This document shows, one piece after another, positions 21,974 through 29,739 of a stretch of DNA of 64,000 bases (positions are counted from its first letter, which is position 1; every line of letters begins with the position of its first letter). Made by a program: the position numbers and the translations under genes. This DNA is from Stenotrophomonas maltophilia. Its GTDB lineage: Bacteria; Pseudomonadota; Gammaproteobacteria; Xanthomonadales; Xanthomonadaceae. Where the stretch lies: contig NZ_CP037858.1 in NCBI RefSeq assembly GCF_006974125.1, forward strand, positions 3,720,001-3,784,000, in the 5' to 3' direction. The notes under the pieces are model-generated. The model was not told the DNA's origin and made no database searches. It saw nothing but the letters and a program-made list of their open reading frames with translations.

Positions 21974-22926
21974 TGGGCATCGACCGGCGGCCACTGGCGA
22001 TCGCCGTGATGGGGCCGACCGCCAGTGGCAAGACTGCCACCGCGATCGCCCTGGCACAGCAGCTGGATGGCGAAATCGTCAGTGTCGATTCCGCGCTGGT
22101 CTACCGCCACCTGGATATCGGTTCGGCCAAGCCTGATGCGGCCGAGCGTGCGCAGGCGCCGCACCATCTGCTGGACCTGCGCGATCCCTGGCAGACCTAC
22201 TCGGCGGCTGAGTTCGCCGCCGATGCCGGCCGGGTCGTGGCGGAGATCGTGGCGCGTGGCAAAACGCCGATCTTCGCAGGTGGCACGGGGCTGTACTTCC
22301 GGGCCCTGCTGCAGGGCCTGTCGCCGATGCCGGAGGCCGATCCGGTGATGCGCGAAGCGCTCAGCGCCGAAGCCGCCGAACGCGGTTGGGCAGCACTGCA
22401 TGCGGAGCTGGCGGAGGTCGATCCGGCTGCCGCGGCGCGGATCCATGCCACCGACCCGCAGCGCATCCAACGGGCCCTGGAGGTCTATCGCCTCACCGGC
22501 ACCCCCATCTCTGAATGGCAGCGCCGGCCGGGTGTGGCGCCGTTGCCGGTGCGCACCCTGAAGCTGATCCTGGCCCCACGTGACCGCGCGGTGCTGCACC
22601 AGCGTATCGAAGCGCGCTTCGACGCCATGCTGGCGCAGGGCTTTCTCGACGAGGTGCGGGCGTTGCGCGCGATGCCGGAAATGGCCGCCGTGACGGCGCC
22701 GCTGGACCTGCCGGCGGTGCGCGCGGTCGGCTACCGCCAGGCCTGGGAGTACCTGGACGGGGAGGGCGATGCCGCCCGTTTCCGTGACAAAGCGATCTTC
22801 GCCACCCGCCAGCTTGCCAAGCGCCAGCTGACCTGGCTGCGCGGCGAGCTTGATGCGCGCTGGTTCGACCCCCATGTCGATGGGGAGCGCCTGGCCAGCG
22901 CGGTGTCGACCTTCGTCGCACGCTGA
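21973..22926 (+). CDS. miaA: tRNA dimethylallyltransferase
   Basis: A 317-residue enzyme that prenylates A37 of tRNAs reading codons starting with U, using dimethylallyl diphosphate from the IspD/IspF pathway. The P-loop is GPTASGKT at 14-21, with the [18 protein letters not shown] stretch near 38-55 and HHLLD following. It is translationally coupled to folP and lies 96 bp before hfq, preserving the miaA-hfq-hflX order of E. coli. Confidence 0.95.
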   Translation: MGIDRRPLAIAVMGPTASGKTATAIALAQQLDGEIVSVDSALVYRHLDIGSAKPDAAERAQAPHHLLDLRDPWQTYSAAEFAADAGRVVAEIVARGKTPIFAGGTGLYFRALLQGLSPMPEADPVMREALSAEAAERGWAALHAELAEVDPAAAARIHATDPQRIQRALEVYRLTGTPISEWQRRPGVAPLPVRTLKLILAPRDRAVLHQRIEARFDAMLAQGFLDEVRALRAMPEMAAVTAPLDLPAVRAVGYRQAWEYLDGEGDAARFRDKAIFATRQLAKRQLTWLRGELDARWFDPHVDGERLASAVSTFVAR

Positions 22927-23022
22927 ACCCCCGCCAGCCGTGTAACATCATCGGTCGGCGGGCGGCTCGGGGGCCGTGGCAACCGCCGGCAACCCAATAA
23001 GAACAATAATCAGGAGTGTGCA

Positions 23023-23298
23023 ATGTCCAAGGGGCAATCACTGCAGGATCCTTTCTTGAACGCACTGCGGCGCGAACGCGTGCCGGTTTCGGTGTACCTG
23101 GTGAACGGCATCAAGCTGCAGGGCACGATCGAATCGTTCGACCAGTTCGTGGTCCTGCTGCGCAACACGGTCAGTCAGATGGTCTACAAGCACGCCATTT
23201 CCACGGTCGTCCCGGCACGCAACGTGAAAGTCGGTCCGGGCGGTGGTTACGTGCAGTCGGGTGAAGGTGGTCAGGCAGGTGATGAAGCAGACGAGTAA
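23023..23298 (+). CDS. hfq: RNA chaperone Hfq
   Basis: A 91-residue hexameric Sm-like protein that pairs small RNAs with mRNAs. The Sm1 core ([29 protein letters not shown], split over about 6-34) and the Sm2 motif YKHAIST near residue 55 are clear. The C-terminal tail is short, Gly-rich and acidic ([11 protein letters not shown] then DEADE). AGGAG lies before the ATG. hflX follows after 14 bp. Confidence 0.96.
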   Translation: MSKGQSLQDPFLNALRRERVPVSVYLVNGIKLQGTIESFDQFVVLLRNTVSQMVYKHAISTVVPARNVKVGPGGGYVQSGEGGQAGDEADE

Positions 23299-23312
23299 GA
23301 CCGGAGCGGTGA

Positions 23313-24623
23313 ATGTTTGACCGCTCGAAAAAGGGCGAACACGCCCTGTTGATCCAGCCCCATTTCGGCAAGCTGGAAGACGATGTGCTGGAAGAATTCG
23401 GCGATCTGGCCCGCTCGGCTGGGGCCAGCATCGCCGCGACGATCACCGCGCGCCTGGACCGTCCGAATCCGTCGACCCTGATCGGCAGCGGCAAGCTGGA
23501 CGAGATCAAGGCCGCGGCCGACGCCAGCGGTGCCGACCTGATCCTGGTCAACCATGCGTTGAGCCCGGGCCAGGAGCGCAACCTGGAACGCTTCCTCGAG
23601 CGCCGGGTGATCGACCGCACCGGCCTGATCCTGGACATCTTTGCCCAGCGTGCGCACAGCCACGAAGGCAAGCTGCAGGTCGAGCTGGCGCAGCTGCGTC
23701 ATCTGGCCACGCGGCTGGTGCGCGGCTGGACCCATCTGGAGCGCCAGCGTGGCGGTTCGATCGGCCTGCGCGGCCCGGGTGAAACCCAGCTGGAAACCGA
23801 CCGGCGCCTGCTGCAGAAGCGCGTGGAGCAGCTGCAGAAGCGTCTGGAAAAGGTCGAGGTGCAGCGTACCCAGATGCGCCGTGCGCGTGTGCGCAGCGAG
23901 CTGCCGCGCGTGGCCCTGGTGGGCTACACCAACGCCGGCAAGTCGACCCTGTTCAACGCCATGACCGGCGCCGAGGCCTATGCCGCCGACCAGCTGTTCG
24001 CAACGCTGGATCCGACCGTGCGCCGCATCGCGGTGCCGGGTGGCAACGTGGTGCTGGCCGATACCGTCGGCTTCGTCCGTGATCTGCCGCATGACCTGGT
24101 CGCCGCGTTCCGCTCGACCCTGTCAGAGGCGCGCGAGGCTGATTTCCTGCTGCACGTGGTCGACGCCGCTGACCCGCACCGCGAGGAGCGCATTGCCCAG
24201 GTGGACGAGGTACTGACCGCGGTCGGTGCCGGTGACCTGCCGCAGCTGCTGGTGTTCAACAAGATCGACCGCATCGACGGCGCCGAGGTCCGCCATGATG
24301 GCCAGGACGGTATCCCGGACGAGTCGCGTCGCGAGCGGGTGTGGATTTCCGCGCGTGACGGGCAGGGCCTGGAGCTGCTGCAGGCGGTGCTGGGCAAGCG
24401 CCTGGGCCTGCAGCATGTCACCGGCGAACTGCGCCTGCCGCCGGATGCCGGCCGCCTGTGTGCGCGCCTGCACCAGCTGGAAGTGATCCGCAGCGAGCAG
24501 GCCGACGAAGACGGCTGGCTGCTGCAGGTCGACCTGCCGATTGCCGAAGCCGAAAAGCTGGCCGCCAGTGCCGACGGCGCGCCGATCCGGGCGCTGCTGC
24601 CGGAAAAACTGCCGGAGTGGTGA
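23313..24623 (+). CDS. hflX: GTPase HflX
   Basis: A 436-residue ribosome-associated GTPase that splits stalled or hibernating ribosomes. The N-terminal HflX domain (about 20-190) has GSGKLDEI and the GPGETQLETDRR stretch (154-165). The G domain has G1 GYTNAGKST at 204-212, G3 in ADTVGFVRDLP and G4 NKID. hflK and hflC, next in E. coli, are not behind it here; a SMAG repeat and a CinA-type gene follow. Confidence 0.95.
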   Translation: MFDRSKKGEHALLIQPHFGKLEDDVLEEFGDLARSAGASIAATITARLDRPNPSTLIGSGKLDEIKAAADASGADLILVNHALSPGQERNLERFLERRVIDRTGLILDIFAQRAHSHEGKLQVELAQLRHLATRLVRGWTHLERQRGGSIGLRGPGETQLETDRRLLQKRVEQLQKRLEKVEVQRTQMRRARVRSELPRVALVGYTNAGKSTLFNAMTGAEAYAADQLFATLDPTVRRIAVPGGNVVLADTVGFVRDLPHDLVAAFRSTLSEAREADFLLHVVDAADPHREERIAQVDEVLTAVGAGDLPQLLVFNKIDRIDGAEVRHDGQDGIPDESRRERVWISARDGQGLELLQAVLGKRLGLQHVTGELRLPPDAGRLCARLHQLEVIRSEQADEDGWLLQVDLPIAEAEKLAASADGAPIRALLPEKLPEW

Positions 24624-24640
24624 GGTAGCGGCCGATGCCT

Positions 24641-24666
24641 GGTAGTGCCGGCCGCTGGCCGGCAAC
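24641..24666. repeat. SMAG-like hairpin after hflX
   Basis: A GTAG-headed hairpin: TGCCGGCC (24646-24653), GCT, GGCCGGCA (24657-24664). Its stem is identical to the one at 20648-20666. It lies 18 bp beyond the hflX stop. Confidence 0.75.
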
Positions 24667-24739
24667 GCAACCGCGCCGGAGGGGCGCGACATCCGCCCTT
24701 CATCTGCGGTACAACGTGCAGGTTCTTCACCCCACCGTC

Positions 24740-25240
24740 ATGCCGATGTCCACTCCCACCGACGCTGAACTCAATGCCCAGTCCGCCGCGCTCGGGCAGC
24801 GCCTGCAGCAGGCCTCGCTGCAGCTGGTGACCGCTGAAAGCTGCAGTGGCGGCTGGATTGCCAAATGCATGACCGACATCGCCGGTTCCTCGGCGTTCTT
24901 CGACTGCGGCATGGTGGTCTACAGCTACGAAGCCAAGCAGCGCCTGCTGGGCGTGCGCGCGCAGACGCTGGAGCAGTTCGGTGCGGTCAGCCGCGAAACC
25001 GTGCTGGAGATGGTGTCCGGTGCGCTGGTCAATTCCGGCGCCGGCATCGCCGTGGCGGTGACCGGCATCGCTGGCCCCGGTGGCGGCAGTCCGGACAAGC
25101 CGGTTGGCAGCGTCTGGATCGGCTGGAAGCGCCGTGGCGGCTACGCCCGCGCCCAGCTGTTCCAGTTCGATGGCGACCGCGAAGCCATCCGCCGGCAAAC
25201 CGTGGCAGCGGCATTGCGCGGTATCGACGCCCAGCTGTGA
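24740..25240 (+). CDS. pncC: CinA C-terminal-type nicotinamide-nucleotide amidase
   Basis: A 166-residue stand-alone CinA C-terminal domain, the PncC type that deamidates nicotinamide mononucleotide to nicotinate mononucleotide in NAD recycling. The motif TAESCSGGWIAK (about 33-44), FDCGMVVYSYEAK and the GIAGPGGGSPDKPVG loop (near 113-127) are family signatures. Two ATGs two codons apart (24740, 24746) are both possible. Its position upstream of lexA-recA matches many genomes in which CinA-type genes precede recA. Confidence 0.9.
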   Translation: MPMSTPTDAELNAQSAALGQRLQQASLQLVTAESCSGGWIAKCMTDIAGSSAFFDCGMVVYSYEAKQRLLGVRAQTLEQFGAVSRETVLEMVSGALVNSGAGIAVAVTGIAGPGGGSPDKPVGSVWIGWKRRGGYARAQLFQFDGDREAIRRQTVAAALRGIDAQL

Positions 25241-25271
25241 CATGCTGCTCCGGTAATCGTCCGGAGCACGC

Positions 25272-26957
25272 ATGATGTGGGAAACGCTGGGCACGGTCCG
25301 TGACCTGGGCCGACTGCAGGAAATCGCCGTCGTCCTGATCCGCTATGGCTTCGGCGACGTGGTGCGGCGCATTGGCCTGGCCAGCACATTGGAGCGGGCA
25401 GGGCGCCTGCTGCACTGGAACGAGGAGCGGCAGGAATTGCTGCGGATGACCGCACCGGTGCGTGTGCGCAGCGCGATGCAGGATCTCGGCCCGACCTTCG
25501 TCAAGCTCGGCCAGGTGCTGGCGACGCGCGTCGACCTGCTGCCGCCGGAATGGATCGCCGAGCTCTCTGAGCTGCAGAATGCGGTGCCGGCGCTGCCATA
25601 CGCGGATATCCGCGAGCAGCTCGAGGCCGATCTTGGTGCGTCTCCGCAGGACGTGTTCGCGTTCCTCGATGAAACCCCGATGGCCGCCGCCTCGCTGGCG
25701 CAGGCCCATCGCGCGCGCCTGCATGATGGTCGCGAGGTAGTGCTGAAGGTGCGCCGCCCCGGCATCCGCGATGTGGTCGAGGCCGACCTGCGGCTGCTGG
25801 CCCGCCTGGCCGAGATCGTCGAGGCCAGGCTGCCAGACCTGCGCCGCTATCGTCCGGCCGAGGTCGTGCAGCAGTTCACCGTATCGCTGCGCCGCGAGCT
25901 GGATTTCGCCGCCGAATGCCGCAATGCCGAGCGCATCGCGCGCAACTTCAACGGTCGCGACGACATCCTGATTCCCCGCGTGCACTGGCAGTGGACCTGC
26001 GAAAGCCTGAATGTGCAGGACTTCGTCGACGGCATTCCTGGCCGTGACCTGGCCGGCGTCGATGCGGCAGGACTGGATCGGCGCGAACTGGCACGGCGCG
26101 GTGCGGACATCGTGTTGAAGATGGTGCTGGAGGACGGCAGCTTCCACGCTGACCCGCATCCGGGCAACATCATCTACCTGCGCGACGGCCGTATCGGCGT
26201 GATCGATTTCGGCATGGTCGGCGCGCTGTCGGAAGTGCGCCGCTTCCAGGTCGCGCAACTGCTGCACGGGCTGGTCGAGCAGGACCCGCAGGGCGTGGCC
26301 GACGTGCTGCTGGACTGGGCCGGCGGTGTGGAAGTGGACGAGAACCGGCTGCAGCACGACATCAGCCAGTTCGTTGATCAGTATCGTGGCGTGCCGCTGA
26401 AGGACCTGCGCATCGGCCTGATGCTGGGCGATATCACCCAGCTGCTGCGCAGCTACAGCCTGACCCTGCCGGCCGACCTGGCGCTGATGATCAAGGCGTT
26501 CCTGACCCTGGAAGGCATGGGTCGGCAGCTCGACCCGGATTTCGACATGGCCAGTGCCGCGCGCCCGTTCCTGGAGCGGGTGGTGCTGCAGCGCTATGCG
26601 CCCAGGGCGCTGCTCAAGCGAGGCCGGCGCAGCCTGTTGGGCCTGGTCGACTTCGCTGGCGAGTTGCCGCGCGACCTGCGCAAGCTGGTCCAGGCGGCGC
26701 GCCGTGGGCGCCTGCAGCTGAAGGTGGAAACCAGCGCATTGCAGGGCTTCGGCGAGCAGGTCAACCGCGCCGCGAACCGGCTGGTGATGGGCATCGTCAC
26801 CGCCGCGCTGATCATCGGCTCGTCGATCGTGATGCACAGCGTCGGCGGCGTCTCCAGTCGCTGGCTGCTGGCACTGGGCGTGTGCGGCTTCATCGGCGCC
26901 GGCTTCTGCGGCGTGTGGATCCTGTTCTCGATATGGAGAAGCGGTAAACACACGTGA
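25272..26957 (+). CDS. ABC1/UbiB-family atypical kinase
   Basis: A 561-residue UbiB/AarF-type protein; the family supports ubiquinone biosynthesis or lipid handling. The KxGQ-type segment FVKLGQVLATR (about 76-86), AAASLAQAHRARL (137-149), the kinase lysine in VVLKVRRPG, HADPHPGNI (about 296-304) and the metal-binding VIDFGMVG are all visible. Two C-terminal hydrophobic helices (about 505-525 and 530-552) anchor it. This could be UbiB itself or a paralogue; the usual ubiE-ubiJ neighbours are absent, so I leave the symbol empty. The stop codon sits in the loop of a 13-bp hairpin. Confidence 0.85.
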   Translation: MMWETLGTVRDLGRLQEIAVVLIRYGFGDVVRRIGLASTLERAGRLLHWNEERQELLRMTAPVRVRSAMQDLGPTFVKLGQVLATRVDLLPPEWIAELSELQNAVPALPYADIREQLEADLGASPQDVFAFLDETPMAAASLAQAHRARLHDGREVVLKVRRPGIRDVVEADLRLLARLAEIVEARLPDLRRYRPAEVVQQFTVSLRRELDFAAECRNAERIARNFNGRDDILIPRVHWQWTCESLNVQDFVDGIPGRDLAGVDAAGLDRRELARRGADIVLKMVLEDGSFHADPHPGNIIYLRDGRIGVIDFGMVGALSEVRRFQVAQLLHGLVEQDPQGVADVLLDWAGGVEVDENRLQHDISQFVDQYRGVPLKDLRIGLMLGDITQLLRSYSLTLPADLALMIKAFLTLEGMGRQLDPDFDMASAARPFLERVVLQRYAPRALLKRGRRSLLGLVDFAGELPRDLRKLVQAARRGRLQLKVETSALQGFGEQVNRAANRLVMGIVTAALIIGSSIVMHSVGGVSSRWLLALGVCGFIGAGFCGVWILFSIWRSGKHT

Positions 26958-26970
26958 GTGTGTTTACCGC
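26941..26970. terminator. 13-bp hairpin over the UbiB-family stop codon
   Basis: GCGGTAAACACAC (26941-26953) and GTGTGTTTACCGC (26958-26970) pair perfectly; the TGA stop lies in the four-base loop GTGA. There is no T-run. It could act as an RNA 3' end or as a repeat insertion that now supplies the C-terminal codons. Confidence 0.5.
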
Positions 26971-26992
26971 AGCGGTTCCCAGCGGGAAGCGC

Positions 26993-27094
26993 GGAATCGC
27001 TCCGCGATTCCTGTAGAGCCGACCGCTGGTCGGCTGCCTTTGCTCCTGGTGCCGGGCCATGCCCGGCGACGCTTGCCGAGCACGGGCTCGGCAC
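26993..27094. repeat. Cluster of four REP/SMAG-like hairpins
   Basis: Four hairpins follow each other: GGAATCGC/GCGATTCC (26993-27011), the GTAG-headed AGCCGACC/GGTCGGCT (27017-27035), GCCGGGC/GCCCGGC (27051-27067) and TGCCGAGC/GCTCGGCA (27074-27093), the last ending in CTAC, the inverse of GTAG. They fill the space between the UbiB-family gene and the lexA promoter. Confidence 0.7.
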
Positions 27095-27129
27095 TACAGA
27101 ACCCGCCCCGGCACTTGCAGTCCCGCATG

Positions 27130-27148
27130 TTAGTAGTAATACTACTAA
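27130..27148. promoter_or_regulatory. LexA operator (SOS box)
   Basis: TTAGTAGTAATACTACTAA is a 19-bp perfect palindrome (central base aside) fitting the Xylella/Xanthomonas LexA consensus TTAG-N6-TACTA, unlike the E. coli box. It ends two bases before the lexA start codon and overlaps a weak promoter (TTGCAG at 27115-27120, TAATAC at 27137-27142). lexA is therefore autoregulated. Confidence 0.93.
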
Positions 27149-27150
27149 CC

Positions 27151-27786
27151 ATGGACCTGACCGACACCCAGCAGGCGATCCTGCAGTTGATCGCCGAGCG
27201 TATCGAGAGCGAAGGCGCACCGCCGTCGCAGACTGAAATCGCACGTGCGTTCGGCTTCAAGGGCGTGCGCGCGGCCCAGTACCACCTGGAAGCCCTGGAG
27301 CAGGCCGGTGCGATCCGTCGCATCCCCGGCCAGGCCCGTGGCATCCGCCTGGTGCAGGCGCCGCCAGTGGAAACGCTGGCCGAGCCGGGCCTGCCCGACA
27401 GCGTGCTGCGCCTGCCGGTGCTCGGCCGGGTCGCGGCCGGCCTGCCGATCGGCGCCGACATCGGCTCGGACGATTTCGTGGTGCTGGACCGGGTGTTCTT
27501 CTCGCCGGCGCCGGACTACCTGCTGAAGGTGCAGGGCGATTCGATGATCGACGAGGGCATCTTCGACGGTGACCTGATCGGCGTGCACCGCACCCGCGAC
27601 GCCCATTCCGGGCAGATCGTGGTGGCCCGCATCGATGACGAGATCACCGTCAAGCTGCTGAAGATCGCCAAGGATCGTATCCGCCTGCTGCCGCGCAATC
27701 CCGATTACAAGCCGATCGAGGTGCTGCCGGACCAGGACTTCGCGATCGAAGGCCTCTATTGCGGCCTGCTGCGGCCCAACCGTTGA
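27151..27786 (+). CDS. lexA: LexA repressor
   Basis: A 211-residue SOS repressor and self-cleaving peptidase. The winged-helix domain (1-65) includes PPSQTEIARAFGFKG. The cleavage bond is Ala96-Gly97 (RVAAGLP) and the catalytic pair is Ser131 (QGDSM) and Lys168 (TVKLLK). I chose the ATG at 27151 (MDLTDTQQ). No Shine-Dalgarno is present because the operator occupies that place, and the promoter spacing suggests a leaderless or nearly leaderless mRNA. An in-frame ATG at 27127 would put the operator inside the gene and is unlikely. Confidence 0.95.
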   Translation: MDLTDTQQAILQLIAERIESEGAPPSQTEIARAFGFKGVRAAQYHLEALEQAGAIRRIPGQARGIRLVQAPPVETLAEPGLPDSVLRLPVLGRVAAGLPIGADIGSDDFVVLDRVFFSPAPDYLLKVQGDSMIDEGIFDGDLIGVHRTRDAHSGQIVVARIDDEITVKLLKIAKDRIRLLPRNPDYKPIEVLPDQDFAIEGLYCGLLRPNR

Positions 27787-27990
27787 CCCGTTCCATAGCG
27801 CATTACCCCGCGGTCTTTTGTGGCGATTCTCTGGTTCCACTGAGGTTGGTACGGATGTCCGATAATTCTTTTCAGAGCGCCGGGCAGAATCTCAGCCTGT
27901 GCGATACGTCCGACTTAAAGTGAACCCATGGCAAAGAAGACCCCCAAAGACAGCACCTCCAACGACACGACCTCTGCAAGGACCAATCCG

Positions 27991-29028
27991 ATGGACGAGA
28001 ACAAGAAGCGCGCCCTCGCTGCAGCTCTGGGCCAGATCGAAAAGCAGTTCGGCAAGGGCTCGGTGATGCGCATGGGCGACCGCGTGGTCGAGCCCGTCGA
28101 AGCCATCCCGACCGGTTCGCTGATGCTCGACATCGCGCTGGGCATTGGTGGTCTGCCGAAGGGCCGTGTCGTTGAAATCTACGGGCCGGAATCCTCGGGC
28201 AAGACCACGCTGACCCTGCAGGCCATCGCCGAATGCCAGAAGCTGGGCGGCACCGCAGCCTTCATCGACGCCGAACACGCGCTGGACCCGATCTACGCCG
28301 CCAAGCTGGGCGTGAACGTGGACGACCTGCTGCTGTCGCAGCCGGATACCGGCGAGCAGGCGCTGGAAATCGCCGACATGCTGGTCCGTTCGGGTTCGGT
28401 CGACATCCTGGTGATCGACTCGGTCGCCGCGCTGACCCCGAAGGCCGAAATCGAAGGCGAGATGGGCGACCAGCTGCCGGGCCTGCAGGCCCGCCTGATG
28501 AGCCAGGCGCTGCGCAAGCTGACCGGCAACATCAAGCGCTCCAACACCCTGGTGATCTTCATCAACCAGCTGCGCATGAAGATCGGCGTGATGATGCCGG
28601 GCCAGAGCCCGGAAACCACCACCGGTGGCAACGCGCTGAAGTTCTACGCCTCGGTCCGCCTGGACATCCGCCGTATCGGCGCGATCAAGAAGGGTGACGA
28701 GATCATCGGTAACCAGACCAAGATCAAGGTCGTCAAGAACAAGCTGGCACCTCCGTTCAAGCAGGTCATCACCGAGATCCTGTATGGCGAAGGCATCAGC
28801 CGCGAAGGCGAACTGATCGACATGGGTGTTGATGCCAAGCTGGTCGAGAAGGCTGGCGCCTGGTACAGCTACGGTGAAGAACGCATTGGCCAGGGCAAGG
28901 ACAACGCCCGCGGCTACCTGCGCGACAACCCGACCGTCGCCGCCAAGCTCGAGGCCGAGCTTCGCGAGAAATTCCAGCCGGCCGAAGCGGCCCGCGAGGA
29001 AGGCGACGACGAAGGCGACGACGAGTAA
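27991..29028 (+). CDS. recA: Recombinase RecA
   Basis: A 345-residue recombinase and LexA co-protease. Walker A is GPESSGKT at 65-72, the [13 protein letters not shown] stretch is Walker B, and [10 protein letters not shown] with [20 protein letters not shown] gives DNA loops. I chose the ATG at 27991 because AAGGA lies 8 bases before it and the product matches the family N-terminus (MDENKKRAL). An in-frame ATG at 27928 would add 21 Ser/Thr/Lys-rich residues and lacks a good ribosome binding site. No copy of the lexA-type box is seen in the 204-bp gap after lexA. The acidic tail ([10 protein letters not shown]) is normal. Confidence 0.96.
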   Translation: MDENKKRALAAALGQIEKQFGKGSVMRMGDRVVEPVEAIPTGSLMLDIALGIGGLPKGRVVEIYGPESSGKTTLTLQAIAECQKLGGTAAFIDAEHALDPIYAAKLGVNVDDLLLSQPDTGEQALEIADMLVRSGSVDILVIDSVAALTPKAEIEGEMGDQLPGLQARLMSQALRKLTGNIKRSNTLVIFINQLRMKIGVMMPGQSPETTTGGNALKFYASVRLDIRRIGAIKKGDEIIGNQTKIKVVKNKLAPPFKQVITEILYGEGISREGELIDMGVDAKLVEKAGAWYSYGEERIGQGKDNARGYLRDNPTVAAKLEAELREKFQPAEAAREEGDDEGDDE

Positions 29029-29038
29029 GGCTTGCTGT

Positions 29039-29076
29039 GGGGCAGGGCGGCGCCGTCAGTGACGTCGCCCTGTCCC
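29039..29076 (+). terminator. Hairpin between recA and recX
   Basis: GGGGCAGGGCG (29039-29049) pairs with CGCCCTGTCCC (29066-29076), with one G-T pair and a 16-base loop, starting 10 bases after recA. There is no T-run. It may reduce read-through into recX, as a weak terminator does in E. coli. Confidence 0.45.
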
Positions 29077-29138
29077 GCAGGTTCGAATCGCCCAGGGATG
29101 GGCTGGGCGCCACGGATGGCGCCACCCTTGGAGTACCC

Positions 29139-29630
29139 ATGTCCGACGCCGAAGACATTCCGACGGGCCGCAAACGCCGGCCGCGTGAGCAGACCCCCGT
29201 GCAACGCGCGCTGGGCCTGCTGGTCCGCCGCGAGCACTCGCGCAAGGAGCTCACCCGCAAGCTGACCGCCCGTGGCATCGAAGACGAAGCCGCGCAGGCC
29301 GCTGTCGCCAAGCTGACCGAGGCCGGTTGGCAGGACGACACCCGATTCGCCGAGAACCTGGTGCGGATGCGCGCCAATACCGGTTATGGGCCGATCCATG
29401 TCCGCGCCGAGCTGGGGACCCACGGCCTGGACAGTGCCGCGATTGCCGCCGCGATGGACAGCTACGAAGGCGACTGGCAGGAAAACGCCCGTGATCTGGT
29501 CCGCAGGCGCTTTGGCGAGGCCGGCCCGCAGGACCTGACCCAGCGGCGCAAGGCCGCCGATCTGCTGGCCCGACGCGGCTTCGACGGCGACAGCATCCGC
29601 CGTGCGACCCGCTACGACCCGGATGACTGA
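29139..29630 (+). CDS. recX: Regulatory protein RecX
   Basis: A 163-residue RecA modulator built from three-helix repeats. [20 protein letters not shown] (about 22-41), [19 protein letters not shown] (61-79) and the C-terminal [14 protein letters not shown] repeat are family segments. Cotranscription with recA is expected. The start is set by the ATG following GGAG. A hairpin GGCGCCA, CGGA, TGGCGCC (29106-29123) lies just before that ribosome binding site, so translation could be structure-dependent. Confidence 0.92.
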   Translation: MSDAEDIPTGRKRRPREQTPVQRALGLLVRREHSRKELTRKLTARGIEDEAAQAAVAKLTEAGWQDDTRFAENLVRMRANTGYGPIHVRAELGTHGLDSAAIAAAMDSYEGDWQENARDLVRRRFGEAGPQDLTQRRKAADLLARRGFDGDSIRRATRYDPDD

Positions 29631-29739
29631 GACTGGCGGCGCCGGGCCTGATACCCTTTAGGTTTTCGGCGGTCCCTCGCGACCCTGGCCAATGCGGCCG
29701 GTGGTCCGGGCCCGCCGGCCCGCAGACTGCCAGCCCCCA

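Noticed and set aside
27127..27150. Upstream ATG as the lexA start
   Set aside because: It would place the LexA operator inside the coding sequence and add residues not found at LexA N-termini.
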